Assembly (NCBI GenBank): GCA_013813765.1
Contig: JACCRC010000160.1
Coordinates: 1-63,125, forward strand
DNA from: Deltaproteobacteria bacterium
GTDB lineage: Bacteria; Myxococcota_A; Polyangia; Haliangiales; Haliangiaceae
Length of the DNA: 63,125 nucleotides
Direction: 5' to 3'
The notes under the pieces are model-generated. The model saw nothing but the letters and a program-made list of their open reading frames with translations. It did not search any database and was not told the DNA's origin. Below are positions 27,618 to 36,618 of this stretch, piece after piece. Both the position numbers and the translations under genes were made by a program. Within the stretch, counting starts at the first letter, position 1. The number at the start of each line of letters is the position of its first letter.

Positions 27618-28373
27618 ATGACCGACGAAGAGAAACGGCGTGACGACCGTGAAGCCGTCACGCTCTTCGTCGAGTACGAAGGCGCTGACGATCTCGTCGG
27701 TGACTTCACGGAGAACCTGTCGAGCGGTGGCACGTTCGTCGCCACCAACCGCACGCTGCCGATCGGCACCCGCGTGCAGCTCGTCCTCAGCTTCCCGGGT
27801 CTGCTCGAGCCGATCAGTATCGAGGGCGTCGTGCGCTGGCGACGTGATGAAGCGGGCCCCGAGGGCGACCCCGGCGCCGGCATCGCGTTCGAGCCCGGCC
27901 CCGCGCGCGATGCGCTCGCGGCGATCGTCGACAAGGTCAAGAGCCGCGATCCGAAGACGGTGTCGAGGCTGTTCCGCGTGCTGGTCGTCGAGGACAACAA
28001 GCACGTCGCGCAGCTGATCACCGAGGGTCTGCGCGGCTCCTCGCGGCGCGACTTCGGCGGCATCTCGTTCGTGTTCCGCAAAGCGGAGGACGGCCGCGCG
28101 GCGGTCGAGATCCTGCGCAAAGAAAAGTTCGACGCGCTGATCATCGATGTCTACCTGCCGATCCTCGACGGGCCGCGCGTGATCCAGACCGCTCGCACCG
28201 AGCTCGGCCTCACCGATCTCCCGATCATCGCGGTCTCCGCCGGCGGTGATGCCGCGCGTCGCTCCGCGCTCGAGGCCGGCGCGAATCTGTTCCTCGACAA
28301 GCCGATGCGGCTGCGCCAGGTGATCGACACCATGCAGCGCCTGCTCGCCCTGACTACTTCAGCTTCGCCTTGA
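27618..28373 (+). CDS. PilZ domain-receiver fusion protein
   Basis: 251 residues. The N-terminal PilZ domain (about 5-105) keeps both c-di-GMP-binding signatures, RRDDR at about 7-11 and N-L-S-S-G-G at about 35-40. A response-regulator receiver follows (about 118-245) with the acidic pair E-D, the phospho-acceptor Asp near 177 in LIIDVYLP, a Ser at the Thr/Ser switch (AVSAGG) and Lys in DKPM. No DNA-binding output is present. Such fusions are common in myxobacteria and can join two-component input with c-di-GMP; the upstream histidine kinase is the obvious phosphodonor (inference). Its 3' end overlaps the convergent TPR-peptidase gene by 20 bases. Confidence 0.88.
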   Translation: MTDEEKRRDDREAVTLFVEYEGADDLVGDFTENLSSGGTFVATNRTLPIGTRVQLVLSFPGLLEPISIEGVVRWRRDEAGPEGDPGAGIAFEPGPARDALAAIVDKVKSRDPKTVSRLFRVLVVEDNKHVAQLITEGLRGSSRRDFGGISFVFRKAEDGRAAVEILRKEKFDALIIDVYLPILDGPRVIQTARTELGLTDLPIIAVSAGGDAARRSALEAGANLFLDKPMRLRQVIDTMQRLLALTTSASP

Positions 28374-31146
28374 GCTCGAGCGCCTCGGCGTTCTCGGGCT
28401 CGGTCTTCATCGCCTGCGCGAGCGCGGCACGCGCCTCGACCTTCTTGTTCGCGGCGAACAGCGCCTTCGCGCGGCCGATGTGGACGATCGCGGGCCGGCG
28501 CGGCGCCGGCTTCAGCAGCAGCATCGTGTCGTACGCGAACAGCGCACGACTACCGTCGCCGAGCTCGATGTGCGACTTGCCGATCGCCGCGAGCACGTCG
28601 GGATCGTGCGGCGCGATGAACGTCGCCATATCGGCGTACGTCTTGACCTTGGCCCAGTTGCCGAGCTTCGTGTAGCCGGCGATCAGCTCCTTCAGCGGTG
28701 CCAGCTCCATCTGCTCGAGGAACGCGTAGTGCTCGAGCTCGATCAGGCTGCGCTTCACGTCGCCCGCCTTCTTGTAGATGCTGGAGAGCTCTTGGTACGG
28801 GTAGCTGCGCTCGGGGTCGAGCTTCTTCGCGGCGCACAGCTGCTTCTCGACCTCGGCGAAGTTCGCGTCCTTCTCCGCGATCTGCGCGAGCCGCGTGCGG
28901 AGATCGTAGTTGTCGTGACCGTCGGCGATCAGGCCCACGACCAGCGTTTTCGCCTTCGGCGCGTCGTTCTTGTGCAGCGCGATCTCCGCCAGGATGTATC
29001 GGGCATGCGGCTGCTTCGGATCGAGCGCGAGCGCGGCCGCTGCCTGCACCGCCGCCTTGTCGGCATCGCCCGCGTAGTAGTGGCCGAGCGCGACCATCGC
29101 GCGGAGCTTGCCGTCGCGCGGCGAAGCGTCGGCGGCGATCTCGAGCTTCGTCACGTCGTCAAAGCCGCGGGTCGGCAGCTTGAATGTGCCCGCGTACGGC
29201 TTGAGACGAACCTCGAGGTACGCGCGGAAGTCAGCATCGAGCTGCGGGATCGTCTTCTTCGTGATGATCTGCAGCACCTCGGGCGTCTCCTTGCCCTTGC
29301 CGAACAGCTTCAGCGCCTCGACGATCTTCGGGAAGCCGTAGCTCTGCACGAGGAACTCGATCGTCACCGCCGACTGGTAGTAGGCGACGACGACCGCGTT
29401 CGTGTCGGGCTGCATGAACTCCTGGTTCAGCGCGGCGATCGACGGCAGCGTGTTGTTGACCATCGCGCCGTACAGATCCGCGTCGTTCTCGCGACGCCAC
29501 GACGGGTGGGCGATCAGCGTCTCGTACTCGGAGAGACCTTCGGTGAACCACCGCGGCACGCGCGAGCTCGAGAGCTGGATCGCGAACACGTGGCCGAGCT
29601 CGTGCCAGAGCACCATGCCCCAGTTGATGTCACCGGTCGCCGGCGACATCGCCGTGATCACCTTGCCGAAGCACACACCGAGCGCGCCGAGGTCCGGCAG
29701 ACCGACGGTGCGGATCGCGTAGTCCGTGCGGTCCGCGTAGAGCTCGAGCGTGGTCGGCAGCGACGGCGTGAAGCCATAACGGCGCACCATGTCGGCGAAC
29801 GCTTTCTCGAGTGTGGGCTCGAGGAAGCGCGACAGCACCGGCCGCTCCTCGTTGTGATAGCGGATGCGGAAGCTCTTCGTGTTCGCGATCGAGTAGTCCT
29901 TCGGGATCGTGTTCTTGAACAGATCGCGCGTGTTGTAGGTGCGGACGTTGTACTGGTCGCCGACCCACGACTTCTCGATCCACTCGAGGCCTTCTTTCTC
30001 CATGCCGAGCCGGAGGTATCCTAGGCCCGCGCCGGCCATCGCCTCGTAGTAGCTCGGGCGCAGCTTGACCGCTTCCTTCTCGAGCTCGATCGCCTCGACG
30101 TAGCGGTGCTCGCGAACGGCGGAGCGCGCGACGATCCTGTACAGCTCGGCGTAGTTCGGGTTCACCGCGAACGCCTTCTGGCGCTCGGTGTCGTACAGCT
30201 TGATGTCGTCGCGCAGCCACGCGATCGTCGCCTTCATCGCGATCGCCTCGGTGTCCTGCGGGTTCGCCGCGAGCACGGTGTCGAGCAGCTTCTTCGCCGC
30301 GTCCCACTGGTTCTGATCGATGGAGATCGATGCGTTGACCTTGAGCGCGCGCGCATTCTTCGGATTCACCGCGAGCGCCGCGTCGACGTGGTGGCGGACC
30401 GCTGCGAGGTCGTAGCGCGTCTCGACGATCACCTCGGCCATCGCCGCGTGCGCGTCGGGGTGATTCGGATTGACCTTGAACACTTCCTCGAGCGTCTGCT
30501 CCGCGAGCGGCGCGGCGTACTTCTGGAGGAACAGATCGGCCCACTCGACGCCGGCGTCGGTGAGCTTGGGATCGAGCTTCAGCGCCTCGCGGAACGCGTC
30601 GTTCGACAGCTGGAAGTTCGAGGTGTACCGGGCCGCGAGGGCGAGCTGGATCAACGTGGGTGCATCGTCGAGGTTGAGCTTCTGCGCGTCTGACTCCTTC
30701 ACGGTCTCGTCGAACAGCGCCTTCGATCCGAGGATGTCGCCCTGCCAGTAGCGCACGAGGCCGAGCGCGGTGCGCACGCCGCGGTCGTCGGGCCGATCCT
30801 TGTACAGCGCCTCGAGGTCCTTGCGCGCGTCGGCGATCTTGCCGGTGGTAACGCGGACGAAGGCGAGGTTCATGCGCGCCTCGGCAGCCGGCGCGTCCTT
30901 GCCGGCGGTCAGGGGCAGAAGCGTCGCCTCGGCGGCAGCGTAGTCTCCGGTCGCCGCCTGCACGCGCGCGAGCAACAGTCGCGCGGCGGTGCGGTCCTTG
31001 CCGACGACCTTCGACAGCTCCGTGGCGGCGGTCTTGTAGTCGCCCGAGATGAACTTGTCGCGCCCGGTGGCGAGGTCGGCGTGGGCCACCCCGACCCTGA
31101 CCCAGGCCGCCGCGATCACGCACACCACGGCCGAGGACAGGTTCAT
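28354..31146 (-). CDS. Exported TPR protein with gluzincin metallopeptidase domain
   Basis: 930 residues. ATG 31146 is preferred because GAGGGG lies six bases upstream; ATG 31152 would add two residues. After a signal peptide (to AHA near 22) about 400 residues of TPR repeats follow (many A-x-x-x-x-P-x-N/D-P elements), then a zinc peptidase domain with HELGH near residue 515 and the downstream Glu in W-F-T-E-G-L-S-E-Y-E, the gluzincin arrangement of the Peptidase_MA group. More TPRs fill the C-terminal 300 residues. Predicted to act in the periplasm or at the surface; the substrate is unknown. Confidence 0.85.
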   Translation of the reverse strand: MNLSSAVVCVIAAAWVRVGVAHADLATGRDKFISGDYKTAATELSKVVGKDRTAARLLLARVQAATGDYAAAEATLLPLTAGKDAPAAEARMNLAFVRVTTGKIADARKDLEALYKDRPDDRGVRTALGLVRYWQGDILGSKALFDETVKESDAQKLNLDDAPTLIQLALAARYTSNFQLSNDAFREALKLDPKLTDAGVEWADLFLQKYAAPLAEQTLEEVFKVNPNHPDAHAAMAEVIVETRYDLAAVRHHVDAALAVNPKNARALKVNASISIDQNQWDAAKKLLDTVLAANPQDTEAIAMKATIAWLRDDIKLYDTERQKAFAVNPNYAELYRIVARSAVREHRYVEAIELEKEAVKLRPSYYEAMAGAGLGYLRLGMEKEGLEWIEKSWVGDQYNVRTYNTRDLFKNTIPKDYSIANTKSFRIRYHNEERPVLSRFLEPTLEKAFADMVRRYGFTPSLPTTLELYADRTDYAIRTVGLPDLGALGVCFGKVITAMSPATGDINWGMVLWHELGHVFAIQLSSSRVPRWFTEGLSEYETLIAHPSWRRENDADLYGAMVNNTLPSIAALNQEFMQPDTNAVVVAYYQSAVTIEFLVQSYGFPKIVEALKLFGKGKETPEVLQIITKKTIPQLDADFRAYLEVRLKPYAGTFKLPTRGFDDVTKLEIAADASPRDGKLRAMVALGHYYAGDADKAAVQAAAALALDPKQPHARYILAEIALHKNDAPKAKTLVVGLIADGHDNYDLRTRLAQIAEKDANFAEVEKQLCAAKKLDPERSYPYQELSSIYKKAGDVKRSLIELEHYAFLEQMELAPLKELIAGYTKLGNWAKVKTYADMATFIAPHDPDVLAAIGKSHIELGDGSRALFAYDTMLLLKPAPRRPAIVHIGRAKALFAANKKVEARAALAQAMKTEPENAEALELKAKLK

Positions 31147-31215
31147 CCGCATCCCCTCGAATCTGTGCGACGCAGGTACACCTGTCAAACGTGACCTTGG
31201 TGGTATCCTTCCCGC

Positions 31216-31722
31216 GTGGCCGAAGCGTCGAACAAACCGGAAGAAGGCTCTCAGGGCCTGTACAGCACGTTCGACGCGTTCCTGAAGCAGGCCCTGAAGG
31301 AGTACTACGACCGGGGCTGGACGACCCGGAGGGGAAACTTCATCGCCCTTCTGATCGCCTCGGGCACCACCTCGTTCGCGATGGCGAAGGACTCGGTTGT
31401 CTCCGGCGAGGGAACGAAGAAGGTCGCGCTGGGCGCCGGCCTCCTCATCGCGCTGCGGATCGGCCTCAAGTACGCGATCGGCGGGCCGCTCGGCCTCGTG
31501 CTCACGCTCGCCGCGGGCGCCTCGATGATCAGCTACTTCATTCGCAACCAGAAGGACATCATCAAGAAGGTGAGCGTCTACAAGGCAGCGATCGCGGACA
31601 CGCACAGGCGCTACGACGAGATCCAGGCGGGCTGGCGGGACGGGAAGTATCAGATCACCGACCGCAACCTGATGATCGATGGCCTGATGAAGGGGTTCGT
31701 CGGTCAAGTAGACGACGCGTGA
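31216..31722 (+). CDS. Small hypothetical membrane protein
   Basis: 168 residues from GTG 31216, divergent from the TPR-peptidase with 69 bases between them. A polar N-terminus (about 1-42) precedes a hydrophobic segment near 43-58, a longer one or a helical hairpin near 70-112, and a charged C-terminal part with R-R-Y-D-E-I and D-R-N-L-M-I-D-G-L-M. No family recognised. The stop overlaps the start of the next gene (GTGA), so the two proteins are probably made together. Confidence 0.6.
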   Translation: MAEASNKPEEGSQGLYSTFDAFLKQALKEYYDRGWTTRRGNFIALLIASGTTSFAMAKDSVVSGEGTKKVALGAGLLIALRIGLKYAIGGPLGLVLTLAAGASMISYFIRNQKDIIKKVSVYKAAIADTHRRYDEIQAGWRDGKYQITDRNLMIDGLMKGFVGQVDDA

Positions 31723-32447
31723 CACCGCGCGCGCCCTGGGTGGTCGCGCTCGCTCTCGCAGTGCTCGCTGCACCGGCCTGGGCGGAGACAGGCAAGAAGA
31801 TGGTCGGCATCCTCGATGTCCGCGTCGAGGGCGTGTCCCAGGATCTGCGGCAGAAGTTCGAGCAACAGCTCGAGCAGATGCTCGAGACAAACCAGTACTG
31901 GCTCGCGAACCGCGCCCAGATGCGCGACCGCCTGAAGTTCTCCACGCGCTGGACCGAGGGCTGCTTCATCGGTGAATGCCTCGACGAGGTCCGCGTCCAG
32001 ACGCAGGCGCAGCTCGTGCTGCTCGCCGCGCTCAGCGGTTCGGGCACGAGCTTTGGTTACGTGATCACGCTCGTGCGCACCGATACCGGCCGGGTGCTCG
32101 CGCAGAAGACCGAGCGCTGCGAGGTCTGCACGCTCAACGAGGCGATGACCGAGGCGACGCTCGCGACGATCGGCCTGCTCAACGACATCCCCGCGGTGCT
32201 GCCCGAGGAGAACGCGGTGATCGAGGCCGCAGCGCTGCTCACGAAGGTCGAGCTCGAGCAGAAGAAGCTCGGTGCGACGACGCGGCGCAGCGGCCGGGTC
32301 GGCAAGGCGTTGACGATCACCGGGCTCGTCGTTGCGGCCGGTGGCGCGGCGGCGTACCTGGCTCTAGACAAGCCCACCTGGGGGCTCGGGGTGGCCGCCG
32401 GCGGCGCTGGGATCGCGCTCGGCGGTGTGGTCGTGCTCACCTTCTGA
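31719..32447 (+). CDS. Exported TolB-N-like protein with C-terminal membrane hairpin
   Basis: 242 residues from GTG 31719. Signal peptide to AWA (about 21). The domain from about 25 to 150 resembles the TolB-N/CsgG-like domains of the paralogues at 23454-25868: an initial K-K-M-V-G-I-L-D-V strand, a two-Cys block GCFIGEC, then Q-A-Q-L-V-L-L-A-A-L and a further strand pair with R-C-E-V-C. The C-terminus has two adjacent hydrophobic segments (about 195-240) and ends V-V-L-T-F, without the Cys loop of the larger relatives. Coupled to the membrane protein upstream. Function unknown; a divergent member of the same envelope family is inferred. Confidence 0.62.
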   Translation: MTPRAPWVVALALAVLAAPAWAETGKKMVGILDVRVEGVSQDLRQKFEQQLEQMLETNQYWLANRAQMRDRLKFSTRWTEGCFIGECLDEVRVQTQAQLVLLAALSGSGTSFGYVITLVRTDTGRVLAQKTERCEVCTLNEAMTEATLATIGLLNDIPAVLPEENAVIEAAALLTKVELEQKKLGATTRRSGRVGKALTITGLVVAAGGAAAYLALDKPTWGLGVAAGGAGIALGGVVVLTF

Positions 32448-32475
32448 GCCGACGACTCGGTGTACGGTCGCGCCC

Positions 32476-34326
32476 ATGGTTCGTCGTCCCGGTCTGCTCC
32501 TCGCCATCTCGCTCGTCGCTGCGTGCAGCGATGACTCGGCGACCCCGCGGTTCGTGTTGCCCGAGGGCGCCGCGACCGAGGAGACGTTCTACGACCTACC
32601 GTTCCCGAACGACCTGCGCCGCACGGAGGCCGGCGTGCTCGAGCTCTCCGCGTTCCCCTCGAACGCGCTGCTGCTCGATCAGATCCGCACCGCGTCCTCG
32701 CAGCTCGACGGTTTCGGCCTGAACGGCGCGATGTTCACGAAGTTCGATGGACAGCTCGATCCCGCATCCCTACCTGACCCGGCCACCTCGATGACCGAGA
32801 CCGCGTCGGTCTATCTCGTCAACGTCGATCCCGACTCGCCCGATCGCGGCGCGCGCACGCCGATCCTCACGAAGTTCATCGCGGACGGCGCGCAGACGAT
32901 CGGTAGCGACTATCTGGTCGCCCGCCCGTATCCGGGGTTCCCGCTCGACGAAGGCACCACCTACGCCCTCGTGATCACGACGCGCGTGAAGAGCGCCGAC
33001 GGAAGCTCGATCAACCGCGCGTCCACGTACACCTCGCTCACCGCGGCCGCGTACGACCCGCTGTTCGAATACCTCGACGAGAGCGGCGGCGACGACCGCG
33101 ACGATGTCGCGAGCGCGGCCGTGTTCACCACGCAGCAGGCAACCGCCGTCGTCGTGGCGCTGCGCAAGGGCGTGATGGCGGCGCCGGCACCCGTCGCGAC
33201 CGACATCGTGCTGCACACGTCGGTCGCGCCGATGACCGTGTTCACCGGCAACTACATGGCGCCGAACTTCCAGCAGGGCGACGTGCCGTACCGGAACACG
33301 CCGACCGGCGAGATCAAGGTCGGCAGCGACGGCGTCGCGATCCAGGTGCGCATGGAGCCGCTGCGGTTCTCGCTCGCGGTCCCCACGGGCCCGGTTCCCC
33401 CGACGGGCTTTCCGATCGCGATCTACTCGCATGGCACCGGCGGTGACTACTTCTCGGGTGTGGCGGACGGCACCGCCGAGCGCCTCGCACTCGAAGGCGT
33501 CGCGACGATCTCGATGGACCAGGTCCTTCATGGCCCGCGCAATCCCGGCGGCAACCCCGAGCTCGACTTCTTCAACATCGGCAACGTGTTCGCCGCGCGC
33601 GACAACGCGCTGCAGGGCGCGGCCGACGCGTTCTCGCAGATGCGTCTCGCCAATGGCCTCCAGTTCGACGACATGGGCCGCGCGATCAAGTTCGACATGA
33701 ACCGGCTGTTCTTCTTCGGCCACTCCCAGGGCGGCCTGACCGGACCGGGCTTCGTCGCATTCGAGCCGTCGCTCAAGGGAGCCGTGCTGTCGGGCACGGG
33801 TGGCCTCTTGTACCTGAGCCTCCTGAACAAGACCGATCCGGTGAACTTCCCTGCCCTCACCGAGGCGCTGCTTCGCGACGAGCCGGTCGATGCCGACAAC
33901 CCGTCGATGGCGCTCGTGCAGATGTGGGTCGATCGCTCGGACCCCGTGAACTTCGCGCCGCTCATGGTTCGCAAGCCGGCGCCCGGCATCCAGCCCCGCG
34001 CGATCTTCCAGACCGAAGGCTTCACCGACACCTACACGCCCAACGTCTGCATCGAGGCGTTCGCGACCGCGATCGGCGGCGACATCGTGCAGGAGCCCGA
34101 TGCGAAGGAGCTCCTCGGGCTCACGCTGCGAGGCCGCTCGATCAAGCCGGCCCCGCTCACGGGCAACCTCAATGGCACCACGGCGGCCCTCGCCCAGTAC
34201 AAGCAGCGGCCGGGCTCGAATGGTCACTTCGTCGTGTTCGACATTTCCGCCGCAAGGCAGCAGTCGGCTAAATTCCTCGGTACGCTGGCCTCCACGGGCA
34301 AGGCGACCGTGGTGCCCGCCAACTGA
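32476..34326 (+). CDS. Exported alpha/beta-hydrolase lipoprotein, Pla-1/cef lipase-like
   Basis: 616 residues. Lipobox LVAACS gives acylated Cys17. The region after it resembles the N-terminal domain of bacterial virulence-factor lipases (Pla-1/cef): D-L-P-F-P-N-D-L, a Leu-D-G-F element and a string of short beta strands. The hydrolase fold follows, with an oxyanion-type Y-S-H-G-T-G-G near 319 and the nucleophile elbow GHSQGG near 421; candidate Asp and His lie in the last 120 residues (for example G-S-N-G-H-F-V-V near 591). Expected to cleave ester substrates at the cell surface; the substrate is not predictable. ATG 32476 lies 28 bases after the upstream stop. Confidence 0.75.
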   Translation: MVRRPGLLLAISLVAACSDDSATPRFVLPEGAATEETFYDLPFPNDLRRTEAGVLELSAFPSNALLLDQIRTASSQLDGFGLNGAMFTKFDGQLDPASLPDPATSMTETASVYLVNVDPDSPDRGARTPILTKFIADGAQTIGSDYLVARPYPGFPLDEGTTYALVITTRVKSADGSSINRASTYTSLTAAAYDPLFEYLDESGGDDRDDVASAAVFTTQQATAVVVALRKGVMAAPAPVATDIVLHTSVAPMTVFTGNYMAPNFQQGDVPYRNTPTGEIKVGSDGVAIQVRMEPLRFSLAVPTGPVPPTGFPIAIYSHGTGGDYFSGVADGTAERLALEGVATISMDQVLHGPRNPGGNPELDFFNIGNVFAARDNALQGAADAFSQMRLANGLQFDDMGRAIKFDMNRLFFFGHSQGGLTGPGFVAFEPSLKGAVLSGTGGLLYLSLLNKTDPVNFPALTEALLRDEPVDADNPSMALVQMWVDRSDPVNFAPLMVRKPAPGIQPRAIFQTEGFTDTYTPNVCIEAFATAIGGDIVQEPDAKELLGLTLRGRSIKPAPLTGNLNGTTAALAQYKQRPGSNGHFVVFDISAARQQSAKFLGTLASTGKATVVPAN

Positions 34327-34346
34327 CCATCTGTTTCGGGAGGCGC

Positions 34347-35096
34347 ATGGCACGGAAGAAGCTCGGCGAAATGTTGATCGAGGCTGGTGTTCTCGATGAG
34401 GCGCGCCTGCGTTCGGCGCTCGCAGATCAACGACGCTGGGGGCGCTCCCTCGGTCGCACGCTGGTCGAGATGAAGCTGATCGCCGAGGACGAGCTGGTAC
34501 GCGTCCTCGCGCGTCAGCTCGGGATGCCGGCGGTCGACCTCGACAAGCGCGTGATCCCCGATGCGGTGTGCTCGCAGATCCCCGACGAGCTCGCCCGCCA
34601 CCACCAGATCATCGCGTTCGATCAGCAGATGAAGTTCCTCGACGTCGCGATGGTCGACCCGACGAACCTCGGCGTGATCGACGAGCTGCGGATCCGGACG
34701 CAGCTGAACATCCGCTCGTACCTCGCCGGCCCGCGCCAGATGGAGCGCGCGCTCGCGAAGTACCACGGGGGCACTCAGCGAAACGAAACGGAGATCTCGT
34801 TCGACGGTGGCGACGTCCTCGATGTCGTCACTCCGCAGGTCGAGCGCTCGATGACGAACGAGCTTCCCCGTACCCCGACACGCGACGGGCTCCGCCAGTA
34901 CCCGCGCACGGTCCCGCCGAACTTCGGGCTCACGGGCGCACCACTGCGCGACGCGGAGATCGACGCGCTGCAGAACCGGATCTCGACGCTCGAGGCCCTG
35001 GTCGAGCGCGACGAGGCCGTGCTCCGCAAGCTGCTCGCGCTGTTGATCGACAAGGGCGTCGCGACGCGCGACGAGATCATGGAGCGCCTCGCGTAG
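34347..35096 (+). CDS. Stand-alone MshEN (GspE/PilB N-terminal-like) protein
   Basis: 249 residues. ATG 34347 has GGGAGG six bases upstream. Residues about 4-70 carry two consecutive MshEN-type motifs, [11 protein letters not shown] and [11 protein letters not shown], the c-di-GMP-binding module at the N-terminus of type II secretion and type IV pilus ATPases; a second GspE-N-like subdomain runs to about 150. No Walker motifs follow: instead there is a Thr/Pro-rich linker and a coiled coil (about 205-245, [11 protein letters not shown]). It may be a c-di-GMP-responsive adaptor for secretion or motility (inference). Confidence 0.75.
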   Translation: MARKKLGEMLIEAGVLDEARLRSALADQRRWGRSLGRTLVEMKLIAEDELVRVLARQLGMPAVDLDKRVIPDAVCSQIPDELARHHQIIAFDQQMKFLDVAMVDPTNLGVIDELRIRTQLNIRSYLAGPRQMERALAKYHGGTQRNETEISFDGGDVLDVVTPQVERSMTNELPRTPTRDGLRQYPRTVPPNFGLTGAPLRDAEIDALQNRISTLEALVERDEAVLRKLLALLIDKGVATRDEIMERLA

Positions 35097-35184
35097 AAGA
35101 GATTGCGCAACGAATTCGCGCTCTCGCCGCAGCGCGTCACGAAGATACGCTTGAGAAACGTTCACGAAACACGATGCGCGCATC

Positions 35185-36384
35185 GTGGATCGTGTGGCTC
35201 AGGAAATCGAATCTTCGGCGTGGAAGCGTCGCACGACGCTAGTCGCTTGCTTCCTCCACTTCGACTTCAGCTTCATGCTGTGGGTCCTGATCGGATCGCT
35301 GGGGATTCCGCTCAGCGAAGCCGCAGGACTGTCACCGGCGCAGAAGGGGTTCGTGGTCGCGCTCCCGATCCTCGCCGGATCACTGTTGCGGATCCCGGTC
35401 GGCCTGCTCGTCGATCGGATCGGCGGGAAGCCCGTCGGCATCATGCTGCTGGCGTTCTTGTTCCTGCCGCTCGCGCTCGCGTGGCAGCTGCCGCCGACGC
35501 TGCCGAATCTGATCGTGATCGGTGCGACGCTCGGCTGCGCAGGCGCTTCGTTCGCGGTCGCGCTGCCGCTCGCGAGCCGCTGGTTCCCGCCGGAGCGCCA
35601 GGGTCTCGCGATGGGCATCGCCGCCGCGGGCAACAGCGGCACGGTGGTGACCAACCTCGTCGCGCCGCAGCTGGTGCTGTCGATCGGGCTCGCCGCGACG
35701 TTCGGCGTCGCGATGATCGGGCTCGCCGTCATCCTCGTCGCATTCATGGTGCTGGCGCACGAGCCACCGCGGCGCCCGCAGCGTCTGCGGTTCGCGTTGC
35801 CGTCGTTCCGCGATCCCGATCTGCGCTGGCTCTGCCTGTTCTACGCGATCACGTTCGGCGGTTACGTCGGGCTGTCGAGCTTCCTGCCGCTGTTCTTTCG
35901 CGATGCCTACGGCGTGAGCCCGGTCGACGCCGGGTACATCACCGCGGGGCTCGCGTGCGCAGGAAGCCTCGCGCGCCCGATCGGCGGAATCCTCGCGGAC
36001 CGCTTCGGCGGTGCGCGCGTCCTGTCGCTGTTGCTGTTCCCGATCGCGATCGCGTACGGGCTCGAGTCGACGCTTCCGGCGCTGCCCCTCATGATCGGCG
36101 CGCTCGCGGTCTCGATGGCGTGCCTCGGGCTCGGCAACGGTGCCGTGTTCCAGATCGTCCCGCAGCGGTTCCAGCGCGATCTCGGTGCGGTCACCGGCAT
36201 GATCGGCGCGATCGGTGGCGTCGGTGGATTCTTCCTGCCCACGCTGCTCGGTAGCGTCCGCGAGCTCGGCGGCTCCTTCGGGTTTGGCTTCGCGGTACTA
36301 GCGAGCCTCGCCCTCGTCGCCGCGATCTCGCTGCGGCTCCTGATCTCATCGCGCGGCAGGTGGGCGATCGCGAGGTCATCGTGA
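35185..36384 (+). CDS. narK: Nitrate/nitrite transporter, NarK-type MFS
   Basis: 399 residues with about twelve hydrophobic segments. Motifs of the NarK family are visible: F-x-x-x-F-M-x-W-V-L-x-G-x-L-G near the start, R-I-P-V-G-L-L-V-D-R-I-G-G-K after the second helix, and two Gly-rich stretches matching the nitrate signatures, one near 148-157 (G-I-A-A-A-G-N-S-G-T) and one near 338-347 (M-I-G-A-I-G-G-V-G-G). It moves nitrate in, or exchanges it for nitrite, across the inner membrane. First gene of the nitrate operon. GTG 35185 is used; GTG 35194 is an alternative. Its stop overlaps the GTG of the following gene remnant. Confidence 0.92.
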   Translation: MDRVAQEIESSAWKRRTTLVACFLHFDFSFMLWVLIGSLGIPLSEAAGLSPAQKGFVVALPILAGSLLRIPVGLLVDRIGGKPVGIMLLAFLFLPLALAWQLPPTLPNLIVIGATLGCAGASFAVALPLASRWFPPERQGLAMGIAAAGNSGTVVTNLVAPQLVLSIGLAATFGVAMIGLAVILVAFMVLAHEPPRRPQRLRFALPSFRDPDLRWLCLFYAITFGGYVGLSSFLPLFFRDAYGVSPVDAGYITAGLACAGSLARPIGGILADRFGGARVLSLLLFPIAIAYGLESTLPALPLMIGALAVSMACLGLGNGAVFQIVPQRFQRDLGAVTGMIGAIGGVGGFFLPTLLGSVRELGGSFGFGFAVLASLALVAAISLRLLISSRGRWAIARSS

Positions 36385-36600
36385 AGACCACAGCGGTTGT
36401 CATCTCGATCGTGTTCGCGAGCATCGCGTCGGCCTCTCCACCACCGTCCCTCGTCGGCCGCGGTCGGGCTGCGCGGCAACGTCGATCTCGGCGAAGCAAC
36501 GTGGCTGCGGCCGGGTCTCTCATACGCGCGCGGCCTCGACGATCCGCTCGCCGGCCGCAGCTACCAGGTGATCCAGATCGACGTGCCGTTCGTGTTCTGA
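36381..36600 (+). pseudogene. Remnant of an exported protein gene (internal deletion and frame change)
   Basis: GTG 36381, overlapping the narK stop, begins a clean signal peptide (V-K-T-T-A-V-V-I-S-I-V-F-A-S-I-A-S-A) but the frame then turns into low-complexity Arg. In the +1 frame the end of a protein is visible just afterwards: V-G-L-R-G-N-V-D-L-G-E-A-T-W, then L-S-Y-A-R-G-L-D and a V-I-Q-I-D-V-P-F-V-F terminus before TGA 36598-36600, which looks like the last strands of a beta-barrel outer-membrane protein. So a 5' end and a 3' end of one gene seem joined by a deletion that also shifts the frame. It sits between narK and nirB. Confidence 0.55.
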
Positions 36601-36618
36601 CCGAAAGAGGTATTTCCC

